A DNA stretch of 64,000 nt from Candidatus Zixiibacteriota bacterium (GCA_020051695.1 JAGVQM010000010.1:1-64000); one strand, 5' to 3'; positions 11,065-21,198 are shown, counted from the stretch's first letter. The notes: a model not told the origin generated them from the letters alone. Numbers and translations: made by a program.

Positions 11065-12149
11065 GCGCTCATGCGCCCGGCGTTGGCCTCACCATAGATG
11101 TGATCACTTGCGATTGGCGTGTTCGACATCAAGCATTGGAAATTTGCCCCGCGAGAGAGCTTAGTGCCGCTCTTCGATGCCGCCGAATCCTTGGGTTTGC
11201 CCACCTTCACTGTGAAGCGATAGCCGCCGTTTTCGATTACCGGCTCGACGTAAGCTTCCTTTCCTCTTTTGGTGGAAAGCATAAAGGTGGAAACGAGTGG
11301 CACATCCACATTTGCGAAAGCCGGGTTCGGGCTTTTCACGGTGCGTGCCCAGAGCCAGGCGATGACGGTGAGCTTCTTGCCCGCGTATTTCTGCAAGTCC
11401 GGACGCTCTTTCGTCATCTCCGGGGTGATTTCAATCTGGGGATATAAATGGCCGATCCGTTTTTCCGCTTCATCGCGCATCCACTGGCCGTAACGACGCA
11501 CGTCTTCGGCCAGTCCAGTGGCACCGGGCCACTCCCGCGGCATCTCGTTTTGCTTTTCATCTTTGGGGATTGGTCCGACCGGCGGTCTGCCCGCGAACTT
11601 GGGTGGAATTTCAATCATCGCCTTACAGATCAACACCGCCACCGGGTTGAGGTCACTGGCATAGCTCTCCAGCCCGAGCCGCTGCGCTTCCAGCGGCAGC
11701 GCACCGCCACCGGCAAAGGGATCGTGAAATGCGGGCAGCTTGTGCCGGTCGAACAGTTCTTTAGCGCGCGGATGGTCGGCGTTCTCGGCACAGGTATAGC
11801 GCCAGCTCTGCCAGATTTCGTCGCGCGCCTGCTGGAGCACCTTTTCGTTGGTCGTGTTCTCCCACTGTACGAGATCTTCGATGATGCGGAACAACCGCTG
11901 GCGCTCCTTCTCTTGTGCCTTCTCCGTCTTGAAGATGTCCGGATGCGCTGAGGGGTCATCCACCATTTGCGAGAAGATCACTGCTCGCGCCGCCGCCAGC
12001 GGCCGCCGTGCCCACCACAGGTGTAGAGTAGATGGATGTCCGTGGCGAATAGACTTTTCCCGGGCACTGGCCTCGTTAATCGCCTTCAGCGGCAGGGCAA
12101 CTTCGATGAGTTTTTTGGCGGCTTTGGTCACAAAATCAGCTCCATTCAC
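10977..12149 (-). CDS. DUF1156 DNA methyltransferase, N-terminal part of a frameshifted gene
   Basis: This 390-residue frame carries the DUF1156 hallmark ([20 protein letters not shown] at about 31-50) and SAM-binding motif I DPFAGGG at 143-149. Recognisable sequence ends at LYLAPA; the last nine residues (TAHGYCCRG) are read from the duplicated 58 bp in the wrong frame. The start is GTG at 12149 without a clear ribosome-binding site, about 75 bases after the AlbA_2 gene. In an intact system this enzyme would mark host DNA as self. In the sequenced state the catalytic DPPY motif is missing from this piece. Confidence 0.85.
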   Translation of the reverse strand: MNGADFVTKAAKKLIEVALPLKAINEASAREKSIRHGHPSTLHLWWARRPLAAARAVIFSQMVDDPSAHPDIFKTEKAQEKERQRLFRIIEDLVQWENTTNEKVLQQARDEIWQSWRYTCAENADHPRAKELFDRHKLPAFHDPFAGGGALPLEAQRLGLESYASDLNPVAVLICKAMIEIPPKFAGRPPVGPIPKDEKQNEMPREWPGATGLAEDVRRYGQWMRDEAEKRIGHLYPQIEITPEMTKERPDLQKYAGKKLTVIAWLWARTVKSPNPAFANVDVPLVSTFMLSTKRGKEAYVEPVIENGGYRFTVKVGKPKDSAASKSGTKLSRGANFQCLMSNTPIASDHIYGEANAGRMSARLMAIVAEGERERLYLAPATAHGYCCRG

Positions 12150-12199
12150 ACGCTATAGGCAGAGCATTTAACTACTTGAATTACATTAACTTAACAATT

Positions 12200-12245
12200 T
12201 CCTATGGAATTCTATGGCTCATTTCTATGGCTTTCTATGGCTCAT
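12200..12245. repeat. short direct repeats of TTCTATGGCT at the AlbA_2 gene stop
   Basis: TTCTATGGCT(CAT) is repeated at 12210, 12223 and 12233, with a partial CCTATGG at 12201. The units span the stop codon of the AlbA_2 gene and the spacer before the methyltransferase gene. Unit lengths of 10-13 bases make slipped-strand change possible. A regulatory role is unproven. Confidence 0.5.
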
Positions 12246-13895
12246 TGAAACGCGCACTCCTGATCCCTTTGAAAGATCACCAGGGTACCAGCGAGCCCAG
12301 CGTCGGACACCTTCGAGCCTAGCTCGTCCTTCTCTTCGCAGCTCATCAAGCAGCCGCTTTATCTGCGCACGAGAATGCCCGGGCAGGACCTCCTGCAGGT
12401 CAGCCATGGGACATCCCGATTTGGCGTGGTCACGGATGTGTCGATGCAGGAGTTCTTTGCTGGTCTCACGATCGAGTCCGCGTCGGCGGGTGTAGCCGCC
12501 ACGTTCACCGATTGCTGCATGAAAGCGCCGGCTGAGGAGATAGCGGGTACCCCTGCCACGACCAACACGCTCAAGAATGCCCAATTCCACAAGTTTCGGC
12601 AGCCGTGATCGCAGTTCCGGAGGGACATCAATATCACGATGAACCAGGTCCAAGATTAACAGCTGATGAGTATCAAACGAGACTTGAGTTTCACTCCCGA
12701 CCCTCTCGAGAAACCGTATGAATCGTCCGTCCTGCACCTTGCCATGTAAGGTAAGCGAAACCTGCCAGGCATCGGTGTTGGTGAAGTCCGGCAATGCCTT
12801 TCCCTCGCGAATACAGGCCTCGAAGATACGATTCGCGCCCTGGCCGGAGCGCTCCACCAAACCGCAGCGCGCGAGGGCATCAGCTATTCGTCGATTCCGA
12901 GGCAATTGCCGATCAAGGATGTTTTCGGCAGTAATGCCCTGCGGAAATCCACCCGGGCTTACAATTTCGATCCGCTGAGGGAATTGCCGGATGAAAACTG
13001 AACCGGCATGGCGATAATCGCGATGCGCAACGGCATTGAGGATTGCCTCGCGGATGGCCCCCTCGTTGAATGTCGGGACATCCACCATAAACAATCCGTC
13101 CTGATAATGCTGCCGGTCGTTCCGCAGATTGACGAGTTCCCAAAGCCGATCGTACCAGAGAAAGAAACCCTCTCTGAACTCTTCGCGCTGGCCGGCCGGT
13201 CCCGCGATCTCCGATGACCTATACTCGAAGATCAATTCCGCTTGCGCGAGAAAACGGCCGAGTGCAGACTGAGTACCCAAAAGTGCCAATGCGGCGTAGG
13301 AAACGCCGTCATCAGACACCAATTCAGCATCTTCGAGAAGCTGCTCAATTGAACACTGGAGGATCGCCGCGCGCTTTGCTCTGGTGTACCAACGGTGGCG
13401 AAAGCTATCTATTGCCCCTAGATCAAGATCGGCAATTGTGGCAGTTGGGCATGTCTCGGCAGAAAAATCCGGACCTGCTTCGTCGAAGATTCGCCGCAGT
13501 TGGTCTGGCGTCATGGGAACCAAGTTCTCGCCAGCCCGCATCCAGTAGGCGCCATCCACAGGAATCGGCATGCCGATTGGCCGTGCCGGTGCAGTGAATA
13601 TAAGGATGCGACCGTCTCGGTGTTGAATCTCGTCGACGTCGATTCTAAGACGCAATCTATCGACCAACCCGGCCTTCGTGCGATCGATATTCGTGAATGC
13701 TGACGTTCCGACAACTTTCCGTGGTACCCTATCGGTAACACCTAGAACAATCGATCCGCCACCTTCGTTGGCAAGAGCCGCGCAGTACCTTACGAGTTTC
13801 CCGAAGTCAAACTTGTTCTTCGCTTCCTTAAACTCGAGGTGTTCGTTCTCCTTACCGCGAAGCCAATCTTCAAGCTGTTGCACGGTCACGGTCAT
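12225..13895 (-). CDS. AlbA_2 / Schlafen-type ATP-binding protein (defence cassette)
   Basis: This 556-residue protein begins with an AlbA_2 (Schlafen-like) domain: HLEFKEAKN near residue 19 and ALANEGGGSIVLGV near 40, running to about 125. A GHKL-type ATP-binding segment follows, with NEGAIREAILNAVAHRDYRH near 280 and a glycine motif GLVERSGQGANRIFEA. A winged-helix-like C-terminus is plausible. Such proteins act as regulators or, in the Schlafen superfamily, as nucleases; which applies here is not decidable by eye. Its ATG overlaps the helicase stop as ATGA, so the two are translationally coupled. Short repeats flank its stop codon. Confidence 0.85.
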   Translation of the reverse strand: MTVTVQQLEDWLRGKENEHLEFKEAKNKFDFGKLVRYCAALANEGGGSIVLGVTDRVPRKVVGTSAFTNIDRTKAGLVDRLRLRIDVDEIQHRDGRILIFTAPARPIGMPIPVDGAYWMRAGENLVPMTPDQLRRIFDEAGPDFSAETCPTATIADLDLGAIDSFRHRWYTRAKRAAILQCSIEQLLEDAELVSDDGVSYAALALLGTQSALGRFLAQAELIFEYRSSEIAGPAGQREEFREGFFLWYDRLWELVNLRNDRQHYQDGLFMVDVPTFNEGAIREAILNAVAHRDYRHAGSVFIRQFPQRIEIVSPGGFPQGITAENILDRQLPRNRRIADALARCGLVERSGQGANRIFEACIREGKALPDFTNTDAWQVSLTLHGKVQDGRFIRFLERVGSETQVSFDTHQLLILDLVHRDIDVPPELRSRLPKLVELGILERVGRGRGTRYLLSRRFHAAIGERGGYTRRRGLDRETSKELLHRHIRDHAKSGCPMADLQEVLPGHSRAQIKRLLDELRREGRARLEGVRRWARWYPGDLSKGSGVRVSMSHRKP

Positions 13896-16800
13896 CGGGG
13901 TGCCTCTGCGCGCGCGAGCAATTCGGCAAAATCGTAGTTCACGCTGGTCACGCCAAAGTCTGGTTCGCGCTGGAAAGGTTGCCTCAGGTAGTGAATCCGG
14001 TGCGATTCTCCATCCAGGAATTCGACAATGGCAAGGATGAAATCATCGGGCTTATTGAGTGAGTAGAGAATCTCGTTGCGGGTCACAGTGATAATGGCCG
14101 CGTCCGTAACGCGGCCTTTAACCTCGATGAAGCGCAGCTTGCCCTTGCCCGGGACGCGACTCTCGATATCGTAGCCAAGTTTATCGAACTCGCGGTCGAC
14201 CGGTTCAAAGCCGAGATTTCGTTCCACTTCCATCACAATCGCGCGGGCACGGGCGGCAATGGCCTGCGTATCGACAGTGACGTGTTGTGCCGGTCGCCCC
14301 ATCATTGTGGCAAGTAGACCAGCAGGCACGACCAAAAGACCACCAAGAACGACAGGAGGCAACGGCGAAATCTGGGCTTCAAGCTTCAGTTCTTCAAGAC
14401 GCTTCTGCAATCGCCCCTGAAGGTTATCCGCGCGTTTACGGGCCTCGCCCGAGTTGAGCCTGGCGTTAGGCTTACCAGCCTGCTCCTGGAGCTTAAGTTG
14501 CTCAGCGCGGTGATCCCAATAGGTAATTTCTTTGGTGAGTCGGTCTTTGACCGCGGCCTCAGTTTTGGTAATGAGTTTCAGCTTGCTGTCCCGAACTTCA
14601 GCCAGATGCTCCGGCACGACAGTGGCAATCGCATGTCCCAGCGCCTTCTGCTCCAGATCGCGCGTGACCCAGGCACACTCCGGCCGCTCGAGGATTTCGT
14701 CCACTTTGGGTTCATCTTCGCGCAGCGGTCGGTAATCAAGATAAGGCGCGTAGTGGACATGACGGGTGGTGCCGTCAGAGTCGAGTTCGACATAGAGCAT
14801 CCGCTTGGAGATGACGCGGCGCTCGCCCACGCGGGTGAGACTCGCATCCTGAATTGCGTGTTCGAGGTAAAAGAGCACTCGCGGCTGCGTGCCGGGATCG
14901 CATTCGTCGACCAACACGGCACCACGCTTCAGCAGATCGCGATGGCGCTCCAGTGTAAGGTCGATAACCGAGTCGAGCAGCGGATGGCCCGGGCAAACAA
15001 AGGCGGCCAGCGGTTGACCCTGCGGGGCCACCAGCGATTTTTCAAAGGCAATACGCTCGTAACGAGGCAGGACAGGCTCGCCGATACCGATCAGCCGGTC
15101 GCGGTTACGTATCGGCGCGGGAACGTGAGTTACCTCGTACCGGCGCGGCTCGCGCTGCTTGGATGAGCCACCCAGGCGTTGGAATGCTTCGTGAAAGAAC
15201 GATTCGATATAATGCGGTTGTAAACGATGGGCCTCGGCCCGCTCCATATCCTCCCGGATGCGGTGTATGCGGGTGGTATCCATGGCATCGCGGACAAGCC
15301 CTCGTTCTTCGAGCAAGTTCCGTAACTGGTCGCGGTCGAACGTGTTTTCGAGCACTGTTGTGAGGCGGGCGCGTACCTCCGGCTGATCGCCATACCGGAT
15401 GGCCTCTAGCAGCAGATCACGCAGTGACTTACCCTCAAACTGAAGTTTGCCAAGTACGTCGAATACCTGCCCACCGAGGGTTTGACGGGCCTGTTCCAAC
15501 TTTTCCAGGAGCCGGCGATAGACATCGCCTTCGCGGGTCTCCTCTGCCACCAGATTCCACAGGTGACATACCTCGGTTTGACCGATGCGATGGATGCGAC
15601 CGAAACGCTGTTCGATACGGTTCGGGTTCCACGGCAGGTCGTAGTTGACCATCAGGTGCGCCCGCTGGAGGTTAATACCTTCGCCGGCGGCGTCTGTAGC
15701 CAAAAGGACTTGGACCTCCGGGTCATGCTTAAAAGACTCCTGCATCTTCATGCGCTCTTCTCGACCCATGCCCCCATGAATGGTGACCACGGCTTCCTTG
15801 CGACCGAGAAGTGTGGTTATGCGATTTTCCAAATAATTCAACGTATCGCGATGCTCGGTGAAGACGATGAGTTTCTGGTGTGGTGACGGCTTGGGCTGTG
15901 GAATTTTGTCGTCCACAGAATGGAAGACTCGCCTATCATCACCATCGGAAGTCGAGGCATTGGTAAATATCGCGTTGAGCAGGCTTGCCAGCTCGACCCA
16001 TTTGGTGTCTGTACCGCTGCGGCGAACCTCAAGGGCAAGCGACTCCAGACCTTTCAGGGTCTCAATCTCGATTTTCAATTCCGTGATGGAGCGAGCGGCA
16101 GTTGCTTTATCGAGAATTTCATCCTCGGCTTTCTCGACCTCGTTTTCCGGGGCATCTTCGAGGTCTTCAAGGTCTTCCTCATCCCAATCCGGTTCTGCGG
16201 TTTCATAGGCCTGTGCTGCCTGTTCACCACGCTGGAGGATTTCCAATTCGCGCAATCGCCTTTCAAGTCGTTCTCGTCGCCGACGCAGGGACTGGTAGAT
16301 TGCCTCGGGCGAGGAAGCCAGACGCCGCTGCAAGATGGTCAGCGCAAAGCCGACATTGCTTGCACGCTTATCGTTTTTGAGCGCTTCGGCTCGATTGAAC
16401 TCTTCACGTACGTAGTCAGTGACTGCTTTATACAGGTGTGCCTCGGCCGCAGATAGTTTGTATGGCACCGTGTAGGCGATTCGTTCCGGGAACAGTAAAG
16501 TGCCGTCAAACTTGTGCAGACTCTCCTTAACCATCCGCCGCATCAAATCCGATACATCGGTGATATGAACCCCATCGCGGAAGCGGCCTTCAAAGCGGTC
16601 GCCATCCAAAAGCGCCATAAAAAGTTGAAAATCCTGTTCCTTGCCGTTGTGCGGTGTTGCCGTCATTAAGAGGAAATGCCGCGTCAGTGTTGACAAGAGT
16701 TGTCCAAGCCGGTATCGTTTGGTGTATTTCGTCTCACCGCCGAAGACCGAAGCCGACATCTTATGGGCCTCGTCGTAAACCACCAGATCCCAGCGACAGT

Positions 16801-17467
16801 CAGGAGCTTGAAGTTTCAGCTGGACGTCTTCATCACGGGAAAGCTTGTCAAGCCGGGCGATGACAAGATTGGTTTCAAGAAACCAGTTGCCGGTGCGCGC
16901 GGCCTCTAACTTGTCGTTAGTCAGAATATCGAACGGCAGCTGAAAGCGACGATAAAGCTCGTCCTGCCACTGCTCAGCAAGACTGCCTGGACACACGACC
17001 AAGCAACGCTGCAAGTCACCACGGGCAATCAGCTCTTTGATGAACAGACCCGCCATAATGGTTTTTCCAGCGCCGGGGTCGTCCGCAAGCAGGAAACGTA
17101 GAGGTTGCCGCGGCAACATGGATTCGTACACAGCCGTGATTTGGTGGGGCAGAGGATCGACGTCAGAGGTGTGAACCGCCAGCACCGGGTCGAACAGGTG
17201 CGCGAGGCGAATCCGCTGGGCTTCTGACAGGAGGCGAAAAAGTGCGCCGTCGCCGTCGAAGCTCCAGGGCCGGCCCTGCTCGGCAAGCTCAAGGCGAGGC
17301 TCGTCGTCGCGGTAGAGCAGTTCGTTGGCCACCTTGCCCCCAGGCGTCTTGTAGGTGAGTTCCAAGGCCTCTGAGCCAAACCACTGAACGTTGACCACAA
17401 CCACTAACGCGTCCGGGACGATACCGCGTACCACGGCCTTTGGCTGAAGTTGTTCAAGCTTCATCAT
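13892..17467 (-). CDS. SNF2-family helicase with C-terminal DUF3883 nuclease-like domain (defence cassette)
   Basis: This 1191-residue protein has a complete SNF2/SF2 motor: Walker A DDPGAGKT at 129-136, DEAH at 232-235, MTATPHNG (motif III), VFTEHRDTL, ATDAAGEGINLQ and RFGRIHRIGQ. A coiled, acidic insertion (EEDLEDLEDAPENEVEKAEDE begins about 425) separates the lobes. The last ~110 residues match DUF3883, with Asp1100 and Glu1115-x-Lys1117 (RFIEVKGR) resembling a PD-(D/E)xK nuclease core. DISARM-type systems use related SNF2 proteins. It is the first gene of the cassette. No DrmA or DrmB homologue is present, so this is not canonical DISARM. Confidence 0.9.
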   Translation of the reverse strand: MMKLEQLQPKAVVRGIVPDALVVVVNVQWFGSEALELTYKTPGGKVANELLYRDDEPRLELAEQGRPWSFDGDGALFRLLSEAQRIRLAHLFDPVLAVHTSDVDPLPHQITAVYESMLPRQPLRFLLADDPGAGKTIMAGLFIKELIARGDLQRCLVVCPGSLAEQWQDELYRRFQLPFDILTNDKLEAARTGNWFLETNLVIARLDKLSRDEDVQLKLQAPDCRWDLVVYDEAHKMSASVFGGETKYTKRYRLGQLLSTLTRHFLLMTATPHNGKEQDFQLFMALLDGDRFEGRFRDGVHITDVSDLMRRMVKESLHKFDGTLLFPERIAYTVPYKLSAAEAHLYKAVTDYVREEFNRAEALKNDKRASNVGFALTILQRRLASSPEAIYQSLRRRRERLERRLRELEILQRGEQAAQAYETAEPDWDEEDLEDLEDAPENEVEKAEDEILDKATAARSITELKIEIETLKGLESLALEVRRSGTDTKWVELASLLNAIFTNASTSDGDDRRVFHSVDDKIPQPKPSPHQKLIVFTEHRDTLNYLENRITTLLGRKEAVVTIHGGMGREERMKMQESFKHDPEVQVLLATDAAGEGINLQRAHLMVNYDLPWNPNRIEQRFGRIHRIGQTEVCHLWNLVAEETREGDVYRRLLEKLEQARQTLGGQVFDVLGKLQFEGKSLRDLLLEAIRYGDQPEVRARLTTVLENTFDRDQLRNLLEERGLVRDAMDTTRIHRIREDMERAEAHRLQPHYIESFFHEAFQRLGGSSKQREPRRYEVTHVPAPIRNRDRLIGIGEPVLPRYERIAFEKSLVAPQGQPLAAFVCPGHPLLDSVIDLTLERHRDLLKRGAVLVDECDPGTQPRVLFYLEHAIQDASLTRVGERRVISKRMLYVELDSDGTTRHVHYAPYLDYRPLREDEPKVDEILERPECAWVTRDLEQKALGHAIATVVPEHLAEVRDSKLKLITKTEAAVKDRLTKEITYWDHRAEQLKLQEQAGKPNARLNSGEARKRADNLQGRLQKRLEELKLEAQISPLPPVVLGGLLVVPAGLLATMMGRPAQHVTVDTQAIAARARAIVMEVERNLGFEPVDREFDKLGYDIESRVPGKGKLRFIEVKGRVTDAAIITVTRNEILYSLNKPDDFILAIVEFLDGESHRIHYLRQPFQREPDFGVTSVNYDFAELLARAEAPR

Positions 17468-17516
17468 ACGGCGGCCCTCGCTGTTGTGAAATTCACACGA
17501 TGCAACTTCGTATCGA

Positions 17517-17579
17517 TCAGCACGTTCTTGCCTGTATCAATCGTCTTATGTCATAAAATGGGTTGCCGTTGGTCATCAT
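17517..17579 (-). CDS. 20-residue leader ORF upstream of the defence cassette
   Basis: Within the 339-base spacer before the helicase, an ATG-ATG at 17579-17574 follows a strong AGGAGGG ribosome-binding site. It opens a 20-codon frame (MMTNGNPFYDIRRLIQARTC) that ends about 50 bases before the helicase start. It may be a leader peptide controlling the cassette or chance. The rest of the spacer, 17580-17806, has no gene or hairpin that I trust; it must hold the cassette promoter. Confidence 0.3.
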   Translation of the reverse strand: MMTNGNPFYDIRRLIQARTC

Positions 17580-17806
17580 TGCCCTCCTCATCCCCTCCTA
17601 GGTCGGGAGCCCCTGTGCTGTTTGCATCCATGAACACGGCCAAAATATCGTGCCGCAGCCTGTTCTGTCAAGCGACGGTTCGCATCGACTGGGGCAGAGA
17701 CGACAGTTTTTGGGCAGTAGGTGAACATTTGTATATGTGTCGCGTGAAGCGGCGTCTGGAGTATCGGAAATAGTTTCTTTTAATTGGGTCACCGAGCATA
17801 CTGTCA

Positions 17807-19951
17807 TCATGGAAATCCCGGGCACCCCGTCGGATATGGATCACAATTGCACGGGTCACACGGGCCGACGCCGGATGACCTGTAGACATACTGAACGTAG
17901 TAGGTAACATCAACTGGCGTCACATACCCACTGCAATCCCAATCGCCGTTATCCGAAGCGCAGTTTGATAATGACTGACGGGCATCAAGTTGTTTGTAGA
18001 CGAAATTTACAATGTAAATGATATCGACTGGTGTATAACCGGCAACACCATCCAGATTGCAGAAATCGCCACAAATACATGGACACAGGTTACCGTTAAT
18101 TGTACCATCACCGATTACCGGATGGTAAACCACATTGTTCAAAGTGAAGGGGCCTTCTCCCAGCGGCGCGGCACCAGCATTATAATCACAGACATAAAAT
18201 GCGTGGAGAGTGTCGTTTACAAGCCGGGCGATTGATCCCCAATGCTCGGATCTGCATAAATCACCATATTCTCCCTCACAGCCCGGCGATCGCGTCGGCG
18301 TACCACACAAATTGCCTTCTTCAGTTGTCAGACATCTTCCCTTGTCCCAGTGTACGCCGTTATCCGGAGATATTGAAATATAGATATTTCCGTTCTGATA
18401 ACCATGCGAAGAAGCATCTGCCTTATCCGCCGGCTTTTCGCCTCCGAATAAAGTATAACATAAATACAAATGTCCACGGTTACTGTTGTTGTTCACGGCG
18501 TCACAAGCCGTTGAACCATCGCCTATCCCAAGGGTCATTTTCGAGATATATCGATTCCAAGCACCGGAAAGACCTGCATTTGCATCGACAGGATTATTTA
18601 TCCCCCACATTGCGGACGCCGCGACATGATGAAACGCATCCTGGCCACCAGCGAAACCACCTGCAGTCCCGCCGGAAATAGCCGCATTTTCATTGCTCCC
18701 TGGCGTACCTTCATCCCAGTGATACATGACGGTCGGGCCAACGGAAACCGTGCTGTCAATGGCATTATAAGCAGGAGTTGTAAACCCTGCATGCAAACGT
18801 GCATTAAAATCAAACATGATACTTATATCAATGAATACGCGATGCGGGTCGGCATCAACGTAATCAGTCACATTGTACCCTGCACCCGCCTCCCAATCGC
18901 TTTGGGTATACCCTCCATTGGTGATCCAATCTGCCCCGGCATTGGTTGATTCCCAGTAGGCCAAGTCGTTGTCATAATGATGTCCGGCGGAGTAATCACG
19001 TGCCTGTGACCAGGCGAATATTACACGCTCACCATCGGCGGCCAGCACATGAGAAGGCAACATACTCTGGCCCATTGGTACCGGTCCTTCCCAAATCTGC
19101 GTTAATTCCAAGAAACGCCAGTAACTTTGTACAGCTGTCTCCCCAATTTCGGGATTTGAATCGTGTGAACCGACGTGATAAACATAAGTGGGTGGTTCAT
19201 CTTCCCTTATGCCTGCAGTGCCGCATGCATAAACGTTATGCTGCCCGGACAAATTGATCAAGTTATCGGCGACATAAATACCGTGACCGGGAATATGAAC
19301 TCGAGCGATGCGCGTATATCCATAATCAACTGCGACTGAATGGTGGAATATGACTGCCTGACCATAAAGATTCACATCTATGTGGGAAGGACCACCGCAT
19401 TCCCCGACTTCGATAAGGGGCATCCCCCCCGACTCGTGCGTCGACACAGTCCAACCAGGTATTGACCAATCAAAACAATTATAGTGAACATTGCGATTAG
19501 GATCGGCGGGATCGTGCACTTCGGACATTGCCCAAATAACGTGAATGAATCGCTTTCCCCACCAAGGTCCTGTCAGAGCTACCGCATGCTCAATCGAGCG
19601 CTGGGGATTGCCATACCACTGATAATCCCATGTTGTGCGTCCGCAGTAAATCGCCCCTGCCGGCAGGGAAGATGCAGAAACATCCCTGGGAATCTTCAAG
19701 TTTGCATTCGAAATGAAGCTCTTGTCTTCTTCCGCTATCGTTGAGAAATTTGCTTGCTCGTGCGGCCGTCGCTCATACTGCATAGCTTCCTTGATAGTCA
19801 TGTAAATCGGGGAAGAGGATTTAGAAATGGATATCGGATTCTTTGTTTCTGAACCCCGATCCTTTCCATACGCAGTATTTGAGCATATCAAATTCAGAAT
19901 TATAACGAAGGGGATTGTCCCCCCGGCGAGTAAACGAATCGTGCCCTTCAT
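17807..19951 (-). CDS. secreted dockerin-type protein, paralogue 1
   Basis: This 714-residue exported protein starts at the ATG at 19951 (MKGTIRLLAGG, then a hydrophobic signal segment), preceded by GGGGGAGGGGAC. The long central part is rich in Trp, Tyr, His and Asp, with repeated sialidase/BNR-like pieces (YYISISPDNGVHWD-type, for example NIYISISPDNGVHW and LAYWESTNAGADW). It ends in two dockerin-like calcium loops (CNLDGVAGYTPVDIIYIVNF; DCSGYVTPVDVTYYVQYVY) and a Cys-rich tail. A cell-surface or secreted role is likely; the substrate is unknown. It shares most of its length with 57683-59809, including the 27 bases before the start. It lies directly upstream of the defence cassette. Confidence 0.8.
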   Translation of the reverse strand: MKGTIRLLAGGTIPFVIILNLICSNTAYGKDRGSETKNPISISKSSSPIYMTIKEAMQYERRPHEQANFSTIAEEDKSFISNANLKIPRDVSASSLPAGAIYCGRTTWDYQWYGNPQRSIEHAVALTGPWWGKRFIHVIWAMSEVHDPADPNRNVHYNCFDWSIPGWTVSTHESGGMPLIEVGECGGPSHIDVNLYGQAVIFHHSVAVDYGYTRIARVHIPGHGIYVADNLINLSGQHNVYACGTAGIREDEPPTYVYHVGSHDSNPEIGETAVQSYWRFLELTQIWEGPVPMGQSMLPSHVLAADGERVIFAWSQARDYSAGHHYDNDLAYWESTNAGADWITNGGYTQSDWEAGAGYNVTDYVDADPHRVFIDISIMFDFNARLHAGFTTPAYNAIDSTVSVGPTVMYHWDEGTPGSNENAAISGGTAGGFAGGQDAFHHVAASAMWGINNPVDANAGLSGAWNRYISKMTLGIGDGSTACDAVNNNSNRGHLYLCYTLFGGEKPADKADASSHGYQNGNIYISISPDNGVHWDKGRCLTTEEGNLCGTPTRSPGCEGEYGDLCRSEHWGSIARLVNDTLHAFYVCDYNAGAAPLGEGPFTLNNVVYHPVIGDGTINGNLCPCICGDFCNLDGVAGYTPVDIIYIVNFVYKQLDARQSLSNCASDNGDWDCSGYVTPVDVTYYVQYVYRSSGVGPCDPCNCDPYPTGCPGFP

Positions 19952-20055
19952 GTCCCCTCCCCCGATTTGAGGGTGAATTGGGTAGTAATTTAAAATACAG
20001 CAACAATATAGGGGTTTCAGTCGGTCAGTCAAGAAGAACCGAAATGCTCAACGGC

Positions 20056-21198
20056 CTACAGCTCGTACTTCAGCGCTGCTGAAGCGATATGGTCGGTGGT
20101 CGGATGCAAGTATGCCTGGGTAGTTTCCAGCCGTGAATGACCGACAATCTTTTGGACGGTCGGGACGTCTATCCCAAACTCGGTGAGAGCCATGGTGATA
20201 AAGGTATGGCGGAAATCGTGGGGGCCGTGCACATCTTTGACTCCGGCCATTTTTGCGCAATCTATCAACCACTCCCGAACCCTATTCTGCCAAATCGGCC
20301 CTCCGCCTACCGCCCTGAAAACCAGCGAATCAGGATCGTCTGACTGGCCCTTCAATTCGAGCAGGACTCTTTCAGCCCCCGGAGTAAACGGGACCTCCCG
20401 TCCATAGGTTTTGGGATCCCAGTCGGGTTTGCGTTGAACCTTGATCACTTTCCGCCGAAAGTCGACATCCTTCCACTGCAAGTGACTCATCTCGCTGATT
20501 CTTAGTCCGGTGCTGACCAAAAACTGCCATAACCGCGTCTGCCCTCGCCTATTAGGCCGCTTGCGCTCAATTTCAGCCGAGGCCTTCAGTAAATTTGCGA
20601 TTTCCAGCCGGGTCAGGGTCCGACGCGGTCGCGAATCAGTAGTTTTGAGTTTCTTGACGCCGAAAAGGGGATTTTCGCTTATCTGCCCCGCAATCTTTGC
20701 CCAATTAAGCCAGGACCGAAAAACTGAAAGCTCGTTGTTGATGGTCTTGAAGGCAGGGTACTTTCTTATCTTGGAGGTGGTACTGCCGTTGGGCGAAATG
20801 ATGTCGGCGCGACGCCAAGTCTGGTATTCGCTGAAATGTGATTCCGCGAGCTTCCGGACAATCTGGACTGTCTCGAATTTCTCTCCCATGAAGCGGAGCA
20901 GGGGAGCGAGCGCACTCCGGTAACGGCGGTATGTCGCATACTTCCGGAGCGCTTTCACCTGCTCCAGATAGGCGGATACAGAATCGCCAATCAGCACGTC
21001 ACCTGGCTGATTCAAAAAGTCAAATTTTCCCAAACCCAATTCAGCTTCTATCCGTTTTTTGAGTTCCCGAGCTACAGATTTCGACGTACCGGCACATTTG
21101 GCGCGGCGTCTGCCGTCCCGAATATACCCCACGTACCAGTAAGTGACGGTCCTGCCGGTTTTCTTACTTTTGTAGGTTTGACTGTAAAGGCTGGCCAT
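20056..21198 (-). CDS. tyrosine recombinase / integrase next to tRNA-Thr
   Basis: This 380-residue phage-type integrase has an N-terminal arm-binding domain (YWYVGYIRDGRRR), a core-binding domain (about 70-180) and a catalytic domain. Catalytic residues are Arg233 (TGLRISEM), Lys257, His327-x-x-Arg330 (HDFRH), His354 (GHSRLETT) and Tyr363. It lies 115 bases from the 3' end of tRNA-Thr and points away from it, the classical layout of an element integrated into a tRNA 3' end. The accessory genes to the left are the likely cargo. A second copy of the tRNA 3' end was not found in the window. Confidence 0.9.
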   Translation of the reverse strand: MASLYSQTYKSKKTGRTVTYWYVGYIRDGRRRAKCAGTSKSVARELKKRIEAELGLGKFDFLNQPGDVLIGDSVSAYLEQVKALRKYATYRRYRSALAPLLRFMGEKFETVQIVRKLAESHFSEYQTWRRADIISPNGSTTSKIRKYPAFKTINNELSVFRSWLNWAKIAGQISENPLFGVKKLKTTDSRPRRTLTRLEIANLLKASAEIERKRPNRRGQTRLWQFLVSTGLRISEMSHLQWKDVDFRRKVIKVQRKPDWDPKTYGREVPFTPGAERVLLELKGQSDDPDSLVFRAVGGGPIWQNRVREWLIDCAKMAGVKDVHGPHDFRHTFITMALTEFGIDVPTVQKIVGHSRLETTQAYLHPTTDHIASAALKYEL

